In this document: positions 45,598 through 56,640 of the stretch, one piece after another
How positions within the stretch are numbered: the first letter of the stretch is position 1
Layout: the number at the start of each line of letters is the position of its first letter
Source: Nicotiana tabacum
Lineage: Eukaryota; Streptophyta; Magnoliopsida; Solanales; Solanaceae
NCBI RefSeq assembly: GCF_000715075.1
Contig: NC_134087.1
Coordinates: 102,153,161 to 102,217,160, forward strand
Length of the DNA stretch: 64,000 nucleotides
Direction: 5' to 3'
The notes under the pieces: generated by a model
Seen by the model: only the letters and a program-made list of their open reading frames with translations
What the model was told of the DNA's origin: nothing
The model's database searches: none
Made by a program: the position numbers and the translations under genes

Positions 45598-45608
45598 ATC
45601 TCCCACTT
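45598..45608 (-). other. Polypurine tract of second copia element
   Basis: The minus strand reads AAGTGGGAGAT before TGTTGGG. A decayed second copy of this boundary lies about 82 bases away (45654-45707). Confidence 0.75.
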
Positions 45609-45679
45609 AGATTTTTAACCATGACAATTATTAGAATATACTATATCTAAATACATGGTTAATAGTATATGCCCTAACA

Positions 45680-46749
45680 ATCTTCAACTTAGACTCATAA
45701 CCATGCATCTATAACTTTCACAGCTATCATTTTGCAAGACTATTAAAAGTATCTGCCAATAAGCTTGCTAAAAGGAACTTGCCAAGTTATTTTCAAATGC
45801 AATCTTTATCTAGTAATGCTTTGTGGTAACTAACTAGTTTGGTATTAAGCTCTTCAGGGATCTTTGTTATGAAACTCTCCCAAGGGTACATACCAAACTA
45901 TAATTTTCCTTACTAGTCTCCCACTACGACGAAGTACTACTAATATTATCTTCATTACCTTGCGGTATTGAAATATTAATGACTTCTTCATATAGTGTTC
46001 TCTGCTCAACATTGCTCCCACTACTTGAAGGTAGTAAATTTTGTCTATTAACGTTTTTCCCACTACTTAAATGCAATGGAACGTCAATTCTGACATATAA
46101 AGTTAGATGTTCTTGAGCACCTGAATTTTAGATGATTCACACATTATTTCTTTGCTTAGTTCCTGTAAAAACCAGTTTACATCTAGGAACATAGTTTACT
46201 AAATTATCCTATTATGGGCAATGGTATTTGTGCAAGCAATTACCTTCTTTTCTTTAGGAAAATAAAATAAACATCATTTCGTTCCCTTGGATATCCAATA
46301 AACGCGCATACATTCGTCCTTGATTTCATCTTATCCATTTTCCCTTTTAGTATATATATTGGACAGTTCCATATCCGAACTTTTCGCAGACCGTACTTAA
46401 GTTAAGTCCACAGTTCTATGGGGTCCAAGATACTGATTTAGAAAGAACTAAAATTAGAATGTAATTGCAGTTTTTAAGGCATATCCATAACAAAAAAAGA
46501 AATAAATCGGAATAACTCACCATTAATCTAAATATCTCCATAAGAGTCGTATTTCTTCTCTCTACTACACTACTCTATTATGGAGTATCCGGTGTAGACA
46601 ATTGAGATATATCTTCAATTTTGATAAGTAACTAATGAAATTTGTAGAGAAGTTCTAGCCACCTACGATCAGATCGTAGTGATTTAATATATTCTCATGG
46701 TGCTTCTCCGTATCAAGTCTTAAAATCTTTAATTATTCAAAGCATTCTG
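45680..46749 (-). pseudogene. Decayed copia pol (integrase parts, RT missing)
   Basis: Reading the minus strand in shifting frames: the late integrase core near 46500-46620 (ERRNTTLMEIFRLM), the integrase C-terminus near 46270-46340 (FIGYPRERNDVLF), the linker RRSGRLVRK with YVPLGE at 45854-45960, then after a short acidic stretch what looks like the pol end (LADTFNSLAK) before the polypurine tract. No RT catalytic box or RNase H is found between them, so these appear deleted. The upstream part is cut off at 46750 by another LTR. Identification rests on short motifs. Confidence 0.6.
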
Positions 46750-47218
46750 TCACGACCCGTATTTCCCACCCTCGAGAGTCGTGATGATGCCTACTCGTGA
46801 AACCTAGGCAAGCTAAGTGTTATAGATGCATTAACCTTTTTGCTTAGTCTTTTTAACAGTTCAATATAATAGGTGACCAACAGCGGAAATATTATAATAA
46901 ACAGAAACGCAGAAGACGAAAAACTAATAGTTTAACCATATACTAGTGCAGAATCCAACATACAACTCTACCCAGAATTTGGTGTCACAATGTCACGGAC
47001 TATCTACGAATACTACAAACAGTGGTCTGAAAGATAAATAAAAAGTTGTCTCTGAAAGACATAAAAGAAACATAATGGAAAGATAGAAGGAGACACCAAG
47101 GCCTGCGGACGCCTGCAGGACTACCTCGGGTCGCCTGATGGACTGAAGGTAGCAACTTCACTGTGGTCCAAAAGCTGCAACACCAGGACCTGCACAGAGT
47201 GCAGAGTGTAGTATCAGC
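46750..47218 (-). repeat. LTR fragment starting TGTCACGACCC
   Basis: The first 11 bases match the left end of the LARD-like LTRs, and a GTCGTGATG phrase follows as there; the rest differs. Tat element 3 interrupts it at 47219, so its continuation should lie beyond the right edge of the window. The strand is inferred from that similarity. Confidence 0.5.
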
Positions 47219-49040
47219 TGTGAGCACGTGATTTTTGCCCTGTATTAATTACTCCCATAAATTCAAAAAAAATATTTCTTTCAGTGTTTGCAATTCCGTG
47301 GATTTTTGTTACATTTTATGTTAATTGTTTGAATTTTTGTTTGTGCATTTTAATTAGTGAAAAATACAAAATATATGTGCATGTGCATTTAGGAGTTAAT
47401 TTTGCATTTTAGGAATTAATTAGTCATTAATTTTTATAAAATTGAAAAGTCTCAAAAATAGTTTATTTTAGTTTCAATTTTGAATTTAGGGTAGTTTTTC
47501 CTTTAATTGGTTTAGTTAATAATAGTAATTAGGAGTTAATTGTTTTGTAAATTGTTATTTAGGTTTTTTTTTACTTTAATTTTGAAAAAAAAAAAAGAAA
47601 AGAGAAAAGGAAAAGGAAATTTGGATAATTTGTCTTAAAATGAAAATGGAATGAATGAGACTAGAAATTAGGCCAAATTTTGGCTAAAAATACTCGGCCC
47701 AAATGGATTCCTCTCCCCAAGCCAAACAGAACACGCCCCATCTGGCCCAAACCCGCCCAATACCCGATTTGTCTCCCCAGTGAACCAAAACGACACCGTT
47801 TGGTTGTCTTCTGATCTAGACCGTCAGTTTCTTCTAAATCCAACTATTGAGGAGTGGAGTAGGCTTAATACATATATGTCTGAACCCTCACCCACCCCCT
47901 CATCTCTTGTCTCTCAGAACCCCTCCCCCCCCCCCCATCTCTATCCTCATCGTCTTCAAACATAACCCCTAACCCGCTGCCCCTAATTCCCATCGCCCTA
48001 AACTGGCGGTGCCACCTCCGTTCACCACCAAAATTACACCCCATGACCACCATAACCCCTCTTTCCAAATCCTTAACCCATATCCCTCGAATCCCTCCCA
48101 AATCCATCGAATCTTGAATCTATGGATAGAGCTCGAAGCCCCAAGAAGTCAAAATGGTTCAATCTTTGATTCTGTGGCTTGCATGGCTACTTGCCCTTAT
48201 TTTTCTGAAGGTTGAAGGTTGATTAAACACGAAAGTGATGTTGTTCACTTGTTTTTTACGAAGAACAATTGGGTAACATCACTTTTCGTTTAAATCAGTA
48301 TCAATTAGGTTTCGAGCTTTGATTCGGTAAGTGCCTCCTCCTTGTATTTTATCTTCTTTCACTGTTTCATCTTCCTCCTCATCCCTTCTCTTTTGGTTTG
48401 GTCGAAGTTTGTTTGAGGTTTTTTCCGAGTTCAAATTGGTTACATTTCTTGTTCTGTTTTCCTCTTTGTTGTTGTGAAGCTTAATTATCTTATTTCTTTA
48501 GTCCGCCCTGTCTTGTTTGTCTAAGTCTTTGTAATAAAAGCATAATTATGGTTTCATCATCAGTTTAATCACTTAGTTAATGAAATTAGGCCCATGATTT
48601 AATTAATTTGTTGTTATGAAATTGTATTGGTTAGTTCATTCAGTTTACTTTTAGTTTCAGCTGTTTTTAAACAAATGGTTCCAGGCTTCTTTGTTTAGGG
48701 AAAGTTTGGGTCAGTTTCTCAAAATTGGAGTCATCGTTTGATGTTAATTGGACTCTGAGGAATCAGAAGCCCAATAAGGAACTGAACCTGGGTTATTAAC
48801 CCATATCAAATCAGGCCTTTGGGTCAGCTTGACCTATGAGTTGCTGAGTGTAACAGGGGTATAGGGGTAGTTTTGGGTATTTGCTTAGGGGAATCTTTGT
48901 ATAATTGATTAGGAAGCTTCTTAGAAGCTGACTTGGGGATTGTTTTGAAACTTTGAAAACTAAATAGGGATATATAGGCAAAGATGAAGGAAAAGAGTCT
49001 AATTGCAAATCTGATTTTCTTTAAGCTGTCCTATTTCATT

Positions 49041-49052
49041 GCCTATAAAGGC
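49041..49052 (+). promoter_or_regulatory. TATA box of Tat element 3
   Basis: GCCTATAAAGGC, about 1.8 kb into the LTR. It implies U3 of about 1.85 kb and R-U5 of about 1.95 kb. Confidence 0.55.
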
Positions 49053-50912
49053 ATGGTTTTCTTGCCTTTCAAGGAAATAATTGATGAGAAAAATCAGAGA
49101 AAGATTTAAAATGGCTAGAAATACTAAAGTATCATTGTTTCATTGATTCTCTTCTGCATTTATTGGTTACAATTTAGTCTCTGATGTAATTCCTGAATCA
49201 TTTGGGGGTTAAAATGGTTTGAACTTGGGTTTGTGGAAGTTTGATTTGAATTTGTTGAGGTCACTGTTCAATTGAAATTATTTTCTAGACTGCTGCACCT
49301 CACTCTTGGGTTCGAGTTTGGTTTTATTGGTTATTCCTAGTTGCTGGGTTCTGCTACTTTGTTGCTTGGTTATTGACCTCCTCTTGCTTTCTTTCATTTC
49401 ATATTCCAAGTACATGTTTCTATACTAACCTCACATGAGGCTTGATATTGAAGTGAAATGAAATCGGGAGTTCTAAATATGGCTTTTACATATTCAGATC
49501 CTTTAGTTCAGTTCCAGTCTTTTTGGAGTTAATTGATGCATTGTATGTTCAACATGAGAACTCTTAGTCAGCTTGCATCTATTTGGAGTTAGTAGAGCCC
49601 TTGTAGTTAAATGTTGCTTACTTTTGAAATTCTTACTATTATAGCTGGTCTTGGACTGTTGAGAAATGGAACTTGATAAAAATATTGATCATTAGCTAAA
49701 TTTTGTGATTAAGCAGTGTTAGCTAAGTGTATGGTGTTAGATCCCTTATGCCTTTGCAGCTCATTTGAATATTGAGGCCTAATGGTATGTCCAGGATTTC
49801 ATGTTACTGTTTGATAGATTAAGCTGTATTATATGAGTATTAGTTGAATGTTTTATTTTGAAAATCAACTGCTGGTTTGAAGTTGTTTGGGAATGATGAT
49901 TTAAGGCAAGGAAAATGAGATAAAGTGAAATATATGTTAGTATACGTATGCTGAGTTTGGGGAATCATATTTGTTTAGATTCAAATAATCTGCTTAGGAT
50001 TTGTAATAACAGCCCAATTCGAATAATCATCTTCGTTCTTCGTGATTCTGTAATGGTCATTTGGAGACCAATTTCCTTACTCGAAATGGGTCGATGAGGC
50101 TCCAACTGGACTCGATGCCGAGTCAGTTCGTGAGAAAACTTAGGCTCTCCCCGGGCCCAAGTCTAAGGTCCTTTTACGAGCAGGGCCTTGTATATGCTAA
50201 GGCTTATGTTCTTTTTATTCGAACTAGCTCTTAATTAATAGTTGCATTGGCCCAAGCCTCTTCATGTAATTAAAATACCTGCTGATCTCACTTGGGTTTA
50301 TGACCATTAAAAGCAATCTGAGTCTTAATCTAGAATAGGCTCTAATTAAGTATTGTTTTTCTAATAAATCGAGGCGCACCGTGCCGAACAAAAATGACAA
50401 TTTCATGGCCCTCGTTTAATTAATTTTATTTATCCTTAGAAATCAAGGCGTGCCATTTAGCGAATTTTCATGGCCCTCACAAAGTTACAAATTCGTAATT
50501 GTTTTAGGCGCGTTAGTTTAATAATATCACTTTCCTAAATTCAGGTGCGCATTTATGTGAACCAAATTCAAATCACAACGATATTAAAATATGTCAAAGA
50601 TCACGGGTGCATTTATGTGACGTGGTTTGAGACATGTTTTAATGACGTTGCAATTTTCTCTAAAAATGAATAAAAGCGGATAAAAAGTTAAAATTTGCGT
50701 AGGTTCATAATTGTTTAAAATCAGATAATTAAGCTGAATATAACAGTTGAGCGACCGTGCTAGAACCACGGAACTCAGAAATGCCTAACACCTTCTCCCG
50801 GGTTAACAGAATTCCTTACCCGGATTTCTGGTTCGTAGACTGTTAAACAGAGTCAACCTTTTCCTCGACTCGGGATTTGAACCGGTGGCTTAGGACACCG
50901 TAAATTATCCAA

Positions 50913-50923
50913 GTGGCGACTCT
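50913..50923 (+). other. Primer-site-like motif inside U5
   Basis: GTGGCGACTCT, 102 bases before the LTR end; same motif and similar position as in Tat element 1 (94 bases). Confidence 0.7.
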
Positions 50924-51029
50924 GAATCTTTTAATAAAATAAATCCTGTTTCGATTGTCACTTTAATTGGAAAAAACTCCCTTATATACTACCTTTTCGG
51001 GGTGTAGGAAAAAGGAGGTGTGACAGCTC

Positions 51030-51069
51030 TGGTGACTCTGTTGGGGATCGAACCCAGAATCTCTGGTTC
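51030..51069 (+). other. Extended primer binding site (tRNA-Arg, ~40 nt)
   Basis: It begins TGGTGACTCTGTTGGGGATC and goes on through GAACCCAGAATCTCTGGTTC. Compared with the complement of plant tRNA-Arg as I recall it, the match runs about 40 bases, through the T arm and variable region toward the anticodon stem, with about three differences, all C in the tRNA complement and T here. Normal primer sites are 12-18 bases. Confidence 0.7.
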
Positions 51070-52186
51070 AGGGTTCAAGAATTCGAGCTTAGATGAATTG
51101 TTATATTTGATTTTATCTGTTATCTGATTTTATTACATATTTGGGCCTATTGTGCTAAATGTTTCTTTTACCGCTTTGATATTATCTGAACTGTATATAA
51201 ACTGCTACGAAACCCTTCTCTTCTCATCTTCGGGGATGTGCTCGCTGGTCGAGACTCCTTATTCTGTTAATGTCATACCTTGAAATAAGAAAGAGGCTCG
51301 GACAAGTTACTAAGCCGGATGGCCTTTTGGTTCCCGGTACGTAGCCTCCTCCCCGGCTCGAGTTGCCCGCACGGGTACACAGTCTAGAACATATACCTAG
51401 GTTTTTGAACCTAGAATAACTCAGCCTCATGCCGGATCCCTAGTAGGAACGTTTGTTTACATCATGTGCATTTAACTTTGGAGACTCAACACATGGGTTG
51501 GGTCTGTCTAGGACAGGTGTACCCGAAATGTAAAGACCATTATAATGCATCTTACTACTTGTGCATTCATTTGCTTCGGATTTGCATATTGACCGACATA
51601 TAAGGAAAATTTAGAAAGGTTAATGAGATGATTGAGAGGGATAAGTGCCTGTTTTGAAAAATCAATGTCCCAAAACATACCGAAACTCTACCGAAATTTT
51701 GAAAAAAAAAAGGGAATTTTATGATTTTCAAAGAAAAGGAAAAAAGGGAAAAATTTTGTGTTTTAGAAAGGAAAAATAGTTGGTTTTATTTTGTCAAAAT
51801 TGCCCGAACTAAGCCAGTTTGACTCTCACCGGATGTGGGATACGTAGACAACCCCCATCGGGTCCAACTTTCCTTTTGCAAAAGAGCCCAGAAAGAACAA
51901 AAAAATCTTATTTTATTTTAAATAAGTAAGGTGATGTCATTCTTGTCAAAATAGCCGAATGTCCCTAAAAGGACGCCGAAAGGCTGTTTTCGCAAGAACA
52001 ACCACCTTTGGTCTCCTTTTCAAATTTTGGCTGGTTAGCAAGCACAACCTTAAAATCTTCCTCCGGAAGTGCTGAAAGGCCGTATTTGCAAAGTCGAGTT
52101 TTTTATTTTGAAATGAAAATCTGAAAAAATGTCAGCTTTGTTTTTGAGTCAATTGAATCATGATTTTTGCTTAATCACCCTAATAA
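51070..52186 (+). other. 5' leader of Tat element 3
   Basis: 1.1 kb without a gene. At 51837-51853 it carries GGGATACGTAGACAACC, a partial copy of the motif that follows pol (62357). A/G-rich run at 51700-51775. Confidence 0.55.
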
Positions 52187-54213
52187 ATGTGTAGAATGAG
52201 CACAAGTCAGAAATTGTCAATAACAATCGTGAACAAGATCCTTTTGGAGTTGCATATGTGGTGGGATGATCTGGGTAAATCGGGACAAGACATGGTCGAT
52301 CTATACCTGGGAGGCCTCACTGGGTTGCTGAAGATTAATCCTAGAGGAGACATCATAAAGGCGTTGGTTACATTCTGGGACCCGGCCCACAACGTATTTC
52401 ATTTCTCAAATTTTGAACTTACCCCAACATTGGAAGAAATAACCGGATATATTGGGGGTCCCAAAGTTCCTTTGAGACACCAGTACCTGATTGCTCCAAG
52501 GGTCGTAGCCGTACACAGGTTCCTAGACTCTTTGAAAATAAGTAGGGGGGTCCACAACCCAGACTTAGCATCTGGTTTTTGTACTTTGCAGTTTATATAT
52601 AACAGATACGGTCATATATGGGGGTTCAACAAGCCTGAAAACGAAATCTGCAGCAAAGGAAACCGCCTTAAGTGGGAAGAACACAGGTGTTTTGCTTTTA
52701 TGGTGGTCTTTTTGGGACTCTTGGTGTTTCCTAGAAAAGATGGGAATATTGACATACGAGTAGATGGGGTTGTCAGCACTTTGCTCACTCAGGCCAACAA
52801 CACCCTCGCGCCTATGATACTAGCCGAAATCTTCCGCGCTCTCATAGCCTGCAAAGCCGGAGGAGACTTTTTTGAGGGGTGAAACGTATTGCTGCAGATG
52901 TGGATGATCGAACACCTATGCCATCGTCCTCAATTTATGAGTTATGGGTCGACAGAGAAAACATGCATAGAAGAATTTTATACGAGGGTTGACAGGATCA
53001 GCTTGCTAGAGGGGTTCACAGAGTGGGTAGCATGCCTCCACTCCATCACTGCAAACCAAATAGAGTGGACATTTGGATGGCTGCCTGTGGATGAGATCAT
53101 ATACATGCCAGCCACTGGACTTCATTTCCTCTTGATGGGACTTAGGAGTATCCAGCCTTATGCCCCATACCGGGTTTTGAGGCAGCTGGGGAGATGCCAA
53201 ATAGTTCCGAGAGATGAAGATCTTAGTGCCCAAGTAGTCGAGATCGGACCTAATGGTCAGTTTCATGAAGCAACAATCCGCCAAATTTGGAGCGAATGTC
53301 AATACTTAACAGCAAATACTTGTGTACGTGATTGATCTAAAGGTGAGGTTTCACCAGGGTACCTGGCTTGGTATAGAAGAGAAATTGAGTTTGGGAGGCC
53401 GGCCAAAAGACCCCACCTTCAGGAATTCGTCGAGGCGTCACAAGAACAATGGGCTTGGTTGGCCAAGGAGAATGAGTATAGGGCCACAATAGGAAAGTTG
53501 GAAAAACAAGTCAAAGAACTTCAATTCGAGAATAGCTTGCAATCCGCGGCGGACGAAGGTGGAAAGAAAAAGCTAGCCAAAGAAAACGAGGCCCTTCGAG
53601 CCCAAATTCAGAAAATGATAGTAGCGGCAGAAAACCCCGCCCGAAGTGCCAAAGATGAAAAACTTGTAGGTAACCTGAGGCAGAAAGTGGGCGAATATAG
53701 TTTTGATCTCAACAAAGCAGAAAATGAACTAGCCAGGGCTCGAAAGCAATTGGCTAAGAACGCGGATGAACAAGCGCGCCTGACTAAGCAATTAAAAGAA
53801 AAGTACGACAATGAGGTTGCAGAATTAAAGAAGGTCATTACCGCAGAGAACAAAATGATCAAACAGGAGAAAGACTTTAAGGCAGAAAGAGAACATTGTT
53901 AGCATTGGCACAATTAGAAATGGATTTAGAACAACTTCAGGAGCAGAATCATGTGGCCGAGCAAACTTTGGAAGCCAGGGCCCAGCAGATCGGGCGTTTG
54001 TTGCAAGAAAAAAGTGTCATAAGAGAGAGAATTAGAACCATAGCCGATTACATTGTTATGAAGTGCCAAGCTTGTGAGAACATGACTCGCACCACTTTCT
54101 TCGCGGCAGTGATGATATTTGTTAAACAGATAATGAGCGACTTGGATAGACTTCAAAGGGATCTTGCATATAGGCCCGCGGCGAGACCGAACGATGTCCC
54201 GCAAGTACCATGA
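52187..54213 (+). pseudogene. ORF1 of Tat element 3
   Basis: ATG at 52187. The N-terminal globular part (LVTFWDPAHNVFHF, LTPTLEEITGYIGG, FIYNRYGHIWG, FMVVFLGLLVFPR) matches the ORF1 of Tat element 1 and, from memory, the plant-mobile-domain/DUF7745 family. It continues past an in-frame TGA (52880) and another (53333). The C-terminal half from 53459 is a long Lys/Glu/Ala coiled coil; near 53896 the frame shifts by one and continues to TGA at 54213. Function unknown; a structural or nucleic-acid role is a guess. Confidence 0.8.
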
Positions 54214-54841
54214 GCATTAATGTATTCATGATTTTTCATTTGACTCTGTATTTCCTTTTCCGTTAGAGTCTGTCAGTTGTTTTGAGTCTGTATTTTCTTT
54301 TTGCTGGAGTCTGTCAGTTATTTTCGAGTCTGTATTTTCTTTTGTTGGAATATGACAGTTTATTTTTGGAGTCTGTATTTCGTCTTTGCATCAGAGTCTG
54401 TTAGTTTTGAGCCTTTGTAATCAAAGCATTTGCTTTTTATGAAAATTGAAAATCCTAAAAATGTTTTATTATTTACTTTCACACTTATCTCCCAGAACTA
54501 CGCTCGGTCTGATTCATGTGGTGTCATGATACAAGGAACCATGGGGCGGAAACCATGAGAGATCAAGCAAGGAAAGGTAAGAATGAAAAAAAAGGAGAGA
54601 AAAGAGAAGTTGCAAATGAAAATAAGGAAAAGCCGAGATGACGCAAGCAGCCGATCAAATGTATAATAGAAACAGTTAACTAATTAGGTGCATTCATTCC
54701 CCAAAATGTGCGGTTACTAATCTGTTAAAGCCCTAATCACTAACAAGGTTGTTGTTGATATATTGAGTTCATGCAGGTGGTTAGTTGATTGGCATTCTGG
54801 CAACTCACTCCTACAACACCCGATCAAAAGACAAGTTGAAC
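54214..54841 (+). other. Spacer between ORF1 and gag
   Basis: No gene. Holds the T-rich tandem repeat at 54242-54412, then an A/G-rich stretch. Confidence 0.5.
54242..54412. repeat. 42-bp tandem repeat (GAGTCTGTATTTT)
   Basis: Four units starting at 54242, 54284, 54326 and 54369, each GAGTCTGTATTTT followed by a T-rich part and GTCAGTT. Confidence 0.85.
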
Positions 54842-56640
54842 ATGGCCAACCAAGAACCGGAGGCAAGTATCGTCGATCCGTCAAAAGAGGTGGAAGAGTT
54901 GGATGTTAATGCAATGAAAGAAGAGATGTATAAGTTAAAGCAATAAATGGCGGAAATGTACTAGGCCTGGGCAAAGGGGCATCCACCACCGGTTTATCCC
55001 ACCAACCCTTCTTATATCCCATCATTGGCTCAGCCTCAAGAACCTCTCACTGTGAACTCGTCCCTGGCCTTTCTCCTCTACCAACAATGCTATGACACCA
55101 CTTCCCATACATCACAAGCCCCACCACCCAAACAAGTCCCGCACCCTTCTCCATTAGTCACTCCTATTTTTGTGGCACCTTCACCTACTGCATTACACTG
55201 GTCTTCCAGTGAGCCTCTGTTCCAAACTCACGACAACCAGTATTATCCCCCTGAGCCCACCTTCAAAGTTCCAGAACCATATTCTTACACCCCTCATCTT
55301 GATCTCCCGGTAGAGACCGAGAAGCCACCCAAAAATCCCAAACACGAGAAGATGATCAGAAAGGTCAAAAGCTTAGAACAATCGTTCAGAGATATGAGGG
55401 GGTTGGGAGGTCAAGTAAGTGTGGCCTATAAGGATTTATGTCTATTCCCGGATGTTCAATTACAGGCAGGATTCAAGATGCGCAAGTTTGATCTGTACGA
55501 CGGGCATGGTGACCCAGTAGCACACTTAAGAGGATTTTGTAGCAAGATGAGAGGAGCAGGCGGAAGAGATGAATTACTGATGGCCTATTTCAGCTAAAGT
55601 CTGAGTGAATCGGCATTGGAATAGTATACCAGACAAGATCATAGCAGGTGGTACATATGGGACGATTTAGCCCAAGCCTTCGCCGGCCATTTTCAGTACA
55701 ATCTTGAAATTATCCCAGATCGTCTGTCATTGACGAAGATTGAGAAAATGCCTGGTGAGAGTTTCAGGGAATATGGATTCCGTTGGAGGGATCAAGCAGC
55801 GAGGGTTGACCCTCCGATGAAAGAAAGCGAGATGGTTGATTATTTCTTGCAGGCCTTGGAGCCCACTTATTTTGGTCATTTGGTGTCAGTAGTGGGCAAG
55901 TCCTTTAATAAGGTTGTAAAAATGGGAGGCATGGTAGAAAAGGGATTCAAGTCTAATAAAATCATGAGCTACTAAGAAATTAAAGCAACCACCCAGGCCA
56001 TTCAAAACGGTACTGGGGTGTACTCGGGAAGAAGAAAAAAGAGGATGTTGCGACAATTGAGTCGGGAGCTTGGGTCGGATCTAGGGGCCCTTCACATCAC
56101 TACAACCAGCCTCGTCCCGATCACCAAACCTACCACCCCACTCCATATAGCCCACCACAACACTACTTCCAGTCGCCAAATCCTCATTTTTCTGTCCATC
56201 ATGCACAAACGTACACACAGCCTCCCGCTCACGTGCAATGGCGTGCGCCAGCTCCACAAAGTATCTACCCAGCTCCACAAAATGCCTATCCACCCCCAAA
56301 AGCCTACCGAAATCCCCCTGGTATAGGTTTCCGGCCCAATCAGGCCACCAAGAACGAGAGGTTGGAGAAGAAGAAGACTTTCACTCCATTGGGAGAATCA
56401 TATACCAGTTTGTTCCGTAGGTTAAGACAATTGGGTATGCTGAGTCCAATTGAACCAAAATTGCCAAATCCTCCCCCGAGGAATCTTGATCACTCTGTGA
56501 GTTGCGAATATTGTTCTGGTGCCCCGGGGCACGACACAGAGAAGTGTTAGCAATTGAAAACAGCTATTCAAGAGCTCATTGATACTAATCGAATTGAGGT
56601 CCAAGCTCCGGAGGCACCTAATATCAACTAGAACCCATTA
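54842..56640 (+). pseudogene. gag of Tat element 3
   Basis: ATG at 54842 (MANQEPEASIVD). A Pro/Tyr-rich N-terminal region is followed by the capsid-like domain (YKDLCLFPDVQL, FRDMRGLGGQVSV upstream; FREYGFRWRDQAARV, YFLQALEPTYFGHL after the breaks). A Pro/Tyr/Gln-rich region follows, then the zinc knuckle CEYCSGAPGHDTEKC (C-X2-C-X5-H-X4-C) near 56507-56550. Stops at 54944 (TAA), 54962 (TAG), 55595 (TAA), 55622 (TAG), 55973 (TAA), 56548 (TAG) and 56629 (TAG), and a frameshift in an A-run near 56030. Most stops sit where Gln or Trp would fit. Confidence 0.85.

Larger units (their letters stand above)
47219..51025 (+). repeat. 5' LTR of Tat element 3 (3807 bp)
   Basis: Starts TGTGAGCACGTG and ends GGTGTGACA, four bases before the primer site. 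TATA at 49041. Primer-site-like motif at 50913. No ORF of substance; a poly-C run lies near 47930. Confidence 0.85.

Noticed and set aside
51030..51069. Possible tRNA-Arg gene fragment
   Set aside because: It is the reverse complement of a tRNA 3' part placed four bases after an LTR, with no 5' half; it is a primer binding site.
55025..55597. Pro-rich plus-strand frame as a host gene
   Set aside because: It is in frame with upstream and downstream Gag motifs of Tat element 3, separated only by stops.
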